Assembly: GCA_963565915.1 (NCBI GenBank)
Contig: OY751495.1
Coordinates: 2,294,001-2,358,000 of the forward strand
DNA from: Entoloma clypeatum
Lineage: Eukaryota; Basidiomycota; Agaricomycetes; Agaricales; Entolomataceae
Length of the DNA: 64,000 nucleotides
Direction of reading: 5' to 3'
Within the stretch, counting starts at the first letter, position 1. Each line of letters begins with the position of its first letter. Shown piece after piece: positions 56,901 through 64,000 of this stretch. A program made the position numbers and the translations under genes. The notes beneath the pieces are model-generated. The model had not been told where the DNA came from and did not search any database. It was given only the letters and a program-made list of their open reading frames with translations.

Positions 56901-57917
56901 TCTCCGGCATTGGAAAAAGAACCCTCAGCCTGAAGATGCAAAACAGATTGAACACCTTCAAGATAATCTCACATCCCAGCTGACTGTGCTCAATACATTG
57001 CAACAGCAGGTTGGGGTGCTGGGAACAGTGGCACCAGATACATCAACATCAGATGATCCGACAGCCTTTGACGATCTTGATGATGATGAGCATGAAGGCG
57101 AGAGCGATGACGACGGCGACGTCCCCAGCCGCTATACTGTCACCGGCAACCTCCCACATGAACACCGGCCACTTGTCTTGCCTTCCACTGTGTCTGGTCG
57201 CAATCAAGCTCACTGTGCTGTAGAGGTGGCCGAGCGAACGAGGCAGGCCACACGGCATCTCAATGCACTTCGCACCATCATCACTGACAAATCCTTTCAC
57301 TACTCCCATGTCATCCGAGTAGCACCCCGGAAAAGTGTCAAAACTCGAGCTCGAGCCGCGATCATCAAGCTCAATCAGCAGATTTCTTTCCATTCTCGAG
57401 TATATACATGATGCAGGGCGGCCCTCGGCCGGCTGCAAGCTTCGCCGGACGTCATGGCGAGATTTCGGGTTTTAAGCCGAGACGACCTGAAGTGCAGCAC
57501 AGCTGTTCTGGATCCCAACATCCAGGGTTCAACAACTCTACGCCTGTCCTGGATATGGCAGATGCAACTGGGTATCAATCCTACGTCGCCAGCGGCCGTG
57601 CTAGAATGTTAGTTGCCGTGTATTGTCGCCGTGGATCTTCTGATCGCCTTTTAGTCCAACATGTTCATTGGTTACATGCACGAGCACGAAGCCACCGCTG
57701 GAAGGAGGAAGTCATCCTCGTCCAATATGAGATGGGTTGGACGACCCAATATTTTATCCATCAACGGGACATTTGGGACGGCCGGCGACAAGTCGCCGCT
57801 TCGCCGGGACTCATGGCACATGCAGCGAGAAAGGCGGCGATGTGGCAGATCCTTGTGACAGACGCTGAAGATGAATTTGCGGGTACTACAAGGTCATATG
57901 TGCGGATAATTGAGTAG
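53955..57917 (+). pseudogene. KDZ transposase with CxC2-type zinc cluster, two in-frame stops
   Basis: Starts at ATG 53955 (MLSRRSKRQKRIHVYDEDED); exon 1 53955-54242, exon 2 from 54294. The N-terminal cysteine cluster is GGYCQTCTGEKRAVWRCIDC and LCRGCMRHAHRHDPLHRIEC (CxC2, associated with KDZ). Then come FAGDTTFAG repeats, FCPACPQPGINLPEHW, and RRWVYNRSFVADGNFKADHV across an intron. The catalytic region has VACARHGCFVPNAIANLFKG, IYDIVCQYFVYLYDRIGHLL, ISLFHVHGHKEECFFWYATS, FIPGAAVTAGEILETLWSNL and DDHATDSNHKKMLNM. The C-terminus reads NWETEIKAAEARRLADVTAM and WLHARARSHRWKEEVILVQY, stop 57917. Stops interrupt at 54357-54359 (S*EALPAGG) and 57409-57411 (YT*CRAAL), so this copy seems inactive unless read-through or splicing removes them. 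Confidence 0.88.
56311..56585 (+). repeat. CTTTCGCCGATC array inside a transposase intron
   Basis: After a GTAAGT donor near 56311, about ten units of roughly 20 bp (CCTTTCGCCGATCCTT, CCTTTCGCCGGTCCTT) run to CGTTTTGCCGGTACATG, then coding sequence resumes. A related array lies inverted at 47620-47780. Confidence 0.75.
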
Positions 57918-58054
57918 TGTTTCCACATTTACACATAACATAAGGAAAAAAAACATGCATGTAACGTGTAACGATGTGACACATGGCATAAGCACATTGT
58001 TATCTGTCACATTTACCGCCATCTTCTTCTCATCCACAGTCTATTGCAACTACA

Positions 58055-60366
58055 ATGCCCTCTTCCTCCACCTCAACTTCATTTATGACTGCTCCTCCTC
58101 GTTCCGATCCAAATACAGTAGTTGCATACTGTGAGTCACGCTTCCATGCCGCTTTGCTCGGTATCCAGCAGGCGCCGGCGAATCAGCATGGGTGGATGAA
58201 GGATATACTTGCCTCGGAATTGGTAAGCTGATGTGCCGATTAAATAATCTGTATACTCACATATCATAGGCCGTGTCGATGCGCTTTGTCGGCCTGGCGG
58301 CAAGTGCTGGAGTGCCAATAGACATTCCAATCATCACTCGCACACTGTCGTTCACCGATCTGGGTGGATATGGAAACGACGCTCATCCCCATTTTCCTTG
58401 GTCAGCCGTGCTTGATGGGAGCTCCCACCCGACGCAAGAATTTGGCATTGTGCCGCACTACCACCTCGACTGGTGGAACCACCCAGAGTGCCCCCAGCAG
58501 ATTTTGGATGTCGACACGCTCACCCAGTGTCTCGAAGTCCACCACGGCATGCTTGGTCACCCGCCGGGCGGCGAGACTGTCGCCAGTCCATTTGCCGGTC
58601 CATTCGCTGGTCCATTTGCCGGTCACTCTCTTGCTGACTATCCATCAATTCCCCCTCCCCATATCTCTCTGAACTCTCAAGCAGCGGTGGGGTACCGCTC
58701 CGTGGCCCTTGACGCCTCTCACCAACTCCAAGCGGTGGCGAACAGGCTTCATGCTCAGGAAACAGTGTCGGCGAATGTGTTGCACTTGGCCATCCGTCGT
58801 GCTAGTGGTTTCAACATGCTCTATGAGCACGCCATGACTCTTGAATCCCTGGATCCCGCAAGGGGACACATTGCAGGACCACCATATCAGCCATCGGCAA
58901 CCATTGGCAATCGCGCCGGTTCACCGGCGGCCACTCCCCAACCCTCATCCTCACAGCCGATGCGCAAATCAACCACTGCTCAAACGCAATGGAAAGGTAG
59001 GCCGAGGAGCAAGAAAGTCACCCTCCAGGATCTGGCCACCATGATCCAGGAGACTGCAGCGGCTGAACACGACCGATACCAGCAGCACCCCAGCCTGAAG
59101 TGGACCTGGGGCGTTGATCTCGAAGTTGACGACATCAGGAAGCTGGTGAGAGCAGCAGAAAACCAGTACCAGCTGCCGCATTCTGGATATGACGAGTCCC
59201 TAGCCGACGGCGGTTTTGCAGGTAACGACTCTGATGGCCCAGGAGAAGCCCCCTTCTCGGACATGATTGGTCGCCATTCCGCTGCCTCGCCATCTCTCAT
59301 CACCAACCTCGGCACCCTCGATATTCCCCACCATTTCAGAGAGTACCCCCTTCGCCGAGCCCACACGGCCACGCCAGCAGACAACCTGCCACATGGGGCA
59401 GGTGACAACTCCGCTGCTGCTTTTCTTCCTGCCCCTTCCCTCACCGCTCTCGATGCCGAGTGTGACTCACCGATTTTCACTCCAATCCCGAGGTCACCCC
59501 CAACTCAAACTCCGGCCACCTCCACATCGCCTGTCGCCGATCACCAGGAGGTTGTCGACATTATCATGGGCGATATCAGTGATGAACAAGCGACCTCTGC
59601 GGGCGATATTCCTCTCCACCTTGTCATGCAGACACTGGAGGATATGAGTGACACCGACTCGCCATCCCAACATTCGCCGGCCGACCCTTCGCCGTCAAAA
59701 CCTTTGCCATCTTCGCCGTCTTCGCCGTCTTCACTGTCTTCGCTGTCTTCACCGTGCCACCCTTCGCCGAAGCCTGTTGCGCCAATAAGGCGTTCACTGT
59801 CCATTGATTCCCCGGTCACTCCTTCCGCCGGGATCTATCATCAGACTCTGGACGTTGTCATGAACGTCCTAGAGGAGGAGGAGAGTGACATAGAGGATGA
59901 CCAGAGCGGGCCCCCACCGTCAACACTATTTGACAATGCACTGGCGGCTCTTGAGGATTCCGATGAAGCCGACGACGAGGCTGATGGCAGCAACGAAACT
60001 GACGGCACCCATAACGGCAACAGTGACGGCGACAATCACGGCGACGGCGAACCTGACGGCGAAACTGACGGCGAAACTGACGGCGAAACTGAGGGCGAAA
60101 CTGACAACGACAGCGACAGCAGTGGATCCATCACCAACGCACCTACTGCCGCCAACGTCGCCAGCGCACTTGAAGGTGTCGACTCCGATGTCTCTGATAG
60201 TGAGCCAACTGGACCCCCCCCTCTCACTCGTTCGCCGGGGCTCTTTGCCCATGCCCCTGGGGCTCAATTCCAATGCCGCCCTTGGACCGCTGAAGATTTA
60301 GCTGATATGCGTGTCCCTGGCAGTTCGAGTGATACTGGGTCATCGGAGAGCGAGGGTGCAGAGTGA
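58055..60366 (+). CDS. KDZ cargo protein, 754 residues, repeats and acidic tract
   Basis: Two exons in phase: 58055-58222 and 58270-60366. The N-terminal 130 residues look folded and conserved (SRFHAALLGIQQAPANQHGW, ASAGVPIDIPIITRTLSFTD, FGIVPHYHLDWWNHPECPQQ). Then SPFAGPFAGPFAGHS repeats from TTTGCCGG/TTCGCTGG words, a basic middle (TQWKGRPRSKKVTLQDLATM), helical segments (AAAEHDRYQQHPSLKWTWGV), serine/proline-rich and acidic parts, and a DGETDGETDGETEGE run encoded by GACGGCGAAACT units. Stop at 60366, just before the right subterminal repeats. No catalytic domain recognised. Ordered structure only near the N-terminus is inference. Confidence 0.62.
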
Positions 60367-60413
60367 TATGCCTATAGCGGGGTACCATTGTTATTACATT
60401 ATACTATATACAG

Positions 60414-60599
60414 ATGAGTTTGTCGCTGGCTGCATTGACTGTCGCCGGCTGCATTGAGTTTGTCGCCGGGGGCATAGAGTTTGTTGCCGGCCACATTGAC
60501 GTTGTCGCCGGCCACATTGAGTTTGTCACTGGCTGCATTGACTGTCGCCGGCTGCATTCAGTTTGTCGCCGGGGGCATAGAGTTTGTTGTGTCACCGTT
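60414..60599 (+). repeat. Right subterminal repeat array
   Basis: Units of GAGTTTGTCGCCGG[CG/GG], GCATTGACTGTCGCCGGCTG and GGGGGCATAGAGTTTGTTG, the inverse of the words in the left array at 47190-47290. Two near-identical blocks of about 120 bp follow one another. Confidence 0.82.
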
Positions 60600-60704
60600 C
60601 GCCGTGGCGAATTCACTGGTGCTCTAGCGAATTCGCTGCTTCCGTAATTTACCATACAGTGTATGCGTTCGCTAGACCGTATATTACAATACAGTGTAGG
60701 TTGA
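60600..60704 (-). repeat. Right terminal inverted repeat of the KDZ element
   Basis: Inverted copy of 47072-47176. Followed by GTATGTG and the target duplicate TCTCCTTT. Confidence 0.95.
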
Positions 60705-60711
60705 GTATGTG

Positions 60712-62011
60712 TCTCCTTTCGATGACAACAATCCTTTCCATCACGAGCAAACTCCAAACCTCGCCGAAGCAATTATGCTTATGACGCAGGAGCTCCGATG
60801 TAGAGAGACTCCGAAGACTCCGAAAAAGAAGTCGAAGGAACCCGACACTTTTGACGGTTCCGCCTCTCGGAAACTCACCAGTTTCCTCGCACAATGCACA
60901 CTATATTTCCGAAACAACCCCGCCTTTGACGACGATGATAACAAAGTCAGTTTCGCTCTGTCGTACCTCCGAGGAACCGTGCTTGAATGGTTTGAGCCCA
61001 CCCTCTTGGGAGAGTCCGACGACGACTCTGTCTGGTTGGACGACTGGCCGCCTTTGTGCACATCCTCCAATCCAAATTCGGACCTATCGATCCGACTGGA
61101 GAAGCAGAGGATAGTCTGGATCACCTTTGGATGCGCGACAATCAGAAGATCCTACGTTACAATGTGGACTTCAAACGTCTTCCTGCTTGCATGCAGTGGG
61201 ATGATGGCGCGCTCCGATATCAGTACTATACCGGTTTAGCGGAACACATCAAGGACGTTTTGGGGACTTTTCCCAAACCAAAGACTCTCGCTGAGTTGAA
61301 AGTAATGGCCCATAACATTGATGCTCACTACTGGGAATGTCAACACGAGAAATCGCGCTCCTCCGACAAATCTACTCTGAAGTCCAACAAGTCTGACAAA
61401 TCCGACAAAAAACAGACCCCCGCTTCATCATCCTCCAACAACAACTCCTCATCGTCTAAACCCAACTCGCAACAACAAAAATCGTCATCCACCTCCCCGA
61501 AATCCACCCTCTCTGACAAACTTGGCAAAGACGGGAAATTAACTCCCCAAGAATGCCAACGATGATTTGACAATAATTTATGCATGTTTTGCGGCAACGT
61601 GGGTCATCGGGCATCCGACTGCTCAAAGAAGTCGTCTTCTAATGCCAAAGCAAAGGCCCGCGCGGCCCAAGCTGAGGACAAATTGGAGAAGACGACCAAG
61701 TCAAAAAAATAGTAAGCAGTCCTCAGATTCCAGCACGTACTGGGGATTGCGTTGACTCCTTTTGTGCACCTTTGGAAACCCTCCGACTCAATGCGTCCAC
61801 TCTCTCAAATCCGAACTCTCTATGTATTGATTTGATATCTCCAACTTTTTCCGATTCTCTTCTGATAAAGACTCTTATTGATTCTGGTTCTACACATTGC
61901 TTCACAGATACCAGATTTATTTCTTCTTTAAACTTATCTCCGACTCCGATTCCTTCACCTATGGTTTTGAAACTTTTTGACGGTTCTTCTGTTATGGACT
62001 CTACGGTATGA
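60712..62011 (+). pseudogene. Ty3/gypsy element, copy 2, right piece: rest of gag and protease start
   Basis: Gag resumes (DDNNPFHHEQTPNLAEAIML ... KLTSFLAQCTLYFRNN), with CGA at 60970 where copy 1 has a stop. A one-base frame change near 61045 moves the reading from DDWPPLC to HILQSKFGPIDPTGEAEDSL. The stretch WECQHEKSR is followed by a serine/asparagine-rich linker. TGA at 61563 interrupts just before the CCHC knuckle CMFCGNVGHRASDC. Around 61870 the aspartic protease motif LIDSGSTHCF is visible. Reading ends near 62011; reverse transcriptase and integrase are missing. The copy is a broken remnant. Confidence 0.85.
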
Positions 62012-62395
62012 GGACCATGTCATATCTTTTACTTATCGGCCCGACTCGGCACCCTCTTACGAACTTACTATGTCTAATGTCTACTTTCGCAACCTTCGAT
62101 TCCCAGTCTGACTCATTACATTACTTCATCATCCCCTTTAGTATACTTTGCTCCCGCGCTGACTCGCTTTCCGCAGTCAGCTTACTCACTGTACATAGCC
62201 TTCCGCAGTACTGACTCATCCGCTACCGCCTATAGTCAGTACCTATATAAACCTCTTGTACTGTAGTAGATTCCTTAGATTTAGCAATCACATTGCTCTT
62301 CGCCTTTCCACTTCCTGCATACTCTGCCCAAACCTTGGAACGGTTTGTTAAGCATAACAAGTTGCTAAATCTCGTTAGGTTGGCCCAGAGCGAAG
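62012..62395 (+). other. Gypsy-derived or LTR-like DNA before the tandem array
   Basis: Contains CTATATAAACC at about 62248, which could be a TATA box in an LTR fragment, and ends near GCATAACAAG at 62353. I could not find the paired LTR in the window. Confidence 0.35.
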
Positions 62396-62520
62396 AGAGC
62401 AACTACCAGACGAGTCAAGACGTCATGCTTCTTTGAAGACTTCACCAGTAACCCATTCAGCATGCCAGAAGCCCGACAGGAGGAGCTAAGTCCTCGAGAC
62501 AGTGAAACAAGGGACGACAG

Positions 62521-62865
62521 ATGGAAGGACATGCACTGGTCATCCGAGGTGGTGGTGACATGCGCACCGGATCGGGTACCACTTATGGTGGTCAGGGCAA
62601 GGCCATGGAGATTGACAAAGCAGGAGTAGCCCGTTGCTACAACTGTCAACGCTTCGGTCATCTGGCTAAAGACTGTAGCACTCCAAAGAAGAAAGATGGT
62701 CGCAAGTGTTTCAACTGTGACCAAGAAGGCCATATTGCGCGCAACTGCCGCAAGCCGAAGAAGAACTCCGGAAGGGTTAGGAAGGTGTCCAAGGAAGATG
62801 CCGAGAATGATGAAACCACAATCTTAGAAGCCGACGAGAAGGATTTTCCTGAAGGGTCCGATTAA
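62521..62865 (+). pseudogene. Gag fragment with two CCHC zinc knuckles (repeat unit 1)
   Basis: ATG 62521, 114 codons. RCYNCQRFGHLAKDC and KCFNCDQEGHIARNC are two C-x2-C-x4-H-x4-C nucleic-acid-binding knuckles of an LTR-retrotransposon gag, different from the gypsy gag at 60712. It ends at TAA after an acidic tail (EADEKDFPEGSD). The N-terminal gag core is absent. Confidence 0.85.
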
Positions 62866-63262
62866 ATGATGCTAAGTCGCGACCCTTATCTATTAAACAG
62901 ACTTGCTTGCCTTGTATGACTGCAGACAATAGAACCTATGTCATCCCTGCCAAGCGAGCCACTGCGTCAACTAAGATTGTGAAGGGAGATAAACCTCCAA
63001 AAAGATGAGAAATCAGGCTGTTAGCTCAGCTCCAAACACGATGAGGACCAAAGGTTATCCGACCTGAGGTTGACAGCAGATGTGAACGCACATGCATCCA
63101 TCCCAGAATAGTATGCGAACAGAACCTCCCCACGCGAGGAGCAACTACCAGACGAGTCAAGACGTCGTGCTTCTTTGAAGACTTCACCAGTAACCCATTC
63201 AGCATGCCAGAAGCCCGACAGGAGGAGCTAAGTCCTCGAGACAGTGAAACAAGGGACGACAG

Positions 63263-63607
63263 ATGGAAGGACATGCACTGGTCATCCGAGGTGGTGGTGA
63301 CATGCGCACCGGATCGGGTACCACTTATGGTGGTCAGGGCAAGGCCATGGAGATTGACAAAGCAGGAGTAGCCCGTTGCTACAACTGTCAACGCTTCGGT
63401 CATCTGGCTAAAGACTGTAGCACTCCAAAGAAGAAAGATGGTCGCAAGTGTTTCAACTGTGACCAAGAAGGCCATATTGCGCGCAACTGCCGCAAGCCGA
63501 AGAAGAACTCCGGAAGGGTTAGGAAGGTGTCCAAGGAAGATGCCGAGAATGATGAAACCACAATCTTAGAAGCCGACGAGAAGGATTTTCCTGAAGGGTC
63601 CGATTAA
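63263..63607 (+). pseudogene. Gag fragment with two CCHC zinc knuckles (repeat unit 2)
   Basis: Identical protein to that of unit 1, 742 bases downstream. ATG 63263, stop 63607. Confidence 0.85.
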
Positions 63608-64000
63608 ATGATGCTAAGTCGCGACCCTTATCTATTAAACAGACTTGCTTGCCTTGTATGACTGCAGACAATAGAACCTATGTCATCCCTGCCAAGCGAG
63701 CCACTGCGTCAACTAAGATTGTGAAGGGAGATAAACCTCCAAAAAGATGAGAAATCAGGCTGTTAGCTCAGCTCCAAACACGATGAGGACCAAAGGTTAT
63801 CCGACCTGAGGTTGACAGCAGATGTGAACGCACATGCATCCATCCCAGAATAGTATGCGAACAGAACCTCCCCACGCGAGGAGCAACTACCAGACGAGTC
63901 AAGACGTCGTGCTTCTTTGAAGACTTCACCAGTAACCCATTCAGCATGCCAGAAGCCCGACAGGAGGAGCTAAGTCCTCGAGACAGTGAAACAAGGGACG

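Larger units (their letters stand above)
47066..60711 (+). mobile_element. KDZ-class DNA transposon, 13.6 kb, nested in gypsy gag
   Basis: Bounded by about 105-bp terminal inverted repeats (47072-47176 and 60600-60704; the outermost 6-7 bases match poorly) and flanked by TCTCCTTC (47058-47065) and TCTCCTTT (60712-60719), an 8-bp target duplication with one change. Outside it, the gypsy gag resumes exactly where it stopped. Inside are a KDZ transposase (53955-57917), five or more cargo frames on both strands, subterminal repeat arrays, and a partial inverted copy of the transposase. KDZ elements (Kyakuja-Dileera-Zisupton) are known to be large and cargo-bearing in mushrooms. No TET/JBP dioxygenase, a known KDZ passenger, was seen. 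Confidence 0.92.
62396..64000 (+). repeat. 742-bp tandem repeat array, running off the window
   Basis: The word AACTACCAGACGAGTCAAGA occurs at 62401, 63143 and 63885, spacing 742 each time. Two full units and 116 bases of a third are seen; I find only one base difference near the start of the unit (GTCATGC/GTCGTGC). Each unit holds a gag CCHC fragment and about 280 bases of following DNA. Confidence 0.95.

Noticed and set aside
47066..60711. TET/JBP dioxygenase expected in some KDZ elements
   Set aside because: I looked for HxD...H dioxygenase motifs in the cargo frames and saw none.
62365..62733. Minus-strand 122-codon frame repeated in the 742-bp units
   Set aside because: It is the complement of the CCHC gag frame, which has clear zinc-knuckle motifs on the plus strand.

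Overview
The window looks like nuclear DNA of an agaricomycete (mushroom-forming) basidiomycete. The evidence is: many genes broken by introns of about 45-70 bases with GT...AG ends and short branch-point-like sequences; a protein set typical of such fungi (fungal inositol phosphorylceramide synthase, short F-box proteins, kinases with an HGDLKGAN catalytic loop); and Plavaka- and KDZ-type DNA transposons, which are abundant in this group. I cannot name a species. Gene models below were joined by eye from open frames and splice sites; phase was checked at every junction only where exon coordinates are listed.

The left part (1-31.2 kb) is mostly housekeeping. It holds two convergent, decayed paralogues (0-2.9 kb), a METTL7-like methyltransferase, an intron-containing tRNA-Gly(CCC), AUR1-type IPC synthase, a small TIR element, an unrecognised gene, a nucleostemin/Nug1-family ribosome-biogenesis GTPase, an AT-hook protein, an S9 peptidase, a zinc-independent MDR oxidoreductase, two tandem paralogous TKL-like kinases, a typical 2-Cys peroxiredoxin followed by two adjacent MITEs, an F-box protein, an acidic coiled-coil protein, and a 919-residue pseudokinase with a duplicated exon.

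The middle (31.6-47 kb) is transposon-rich. It holds a 3.6-kb Ty1/copia element with 309-bp LTRs and a 5-bp target duplication, a Ty3/gypsy leader and gag cut by a 200-base assembly gap, a DUF6532-like gene, a complete-looking Plavaka transposase, and a stretch of decayed genes including what looks like a SulP anion transporter remnant.

The right part (47.06-60.71 kb) is a single 13.6-kb KDZ-class DNA transposon inserted into the gag gene of a second gypsy copy. It has about 105-bp terminal inverted repeats, subterminal repeat arrays, a KDZ transposase with two in-frame TGA codons, and at least five cargo reading frames, one with a C-terminal Zn2Cys6-like cluster. A short motif with core CGGCGA/TCGCCG is scattered through the element, in coding and non-coding DNA alike, and appears in the proteins as FAG or AKGK repeats. 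The left end also carries an inverted partial copy of the transposase gene. Right of it the gypsy gag/protease continues to about 62.0 kb, and the window ends in a 742-bp tandem array carrying a CCHC gag fragment.
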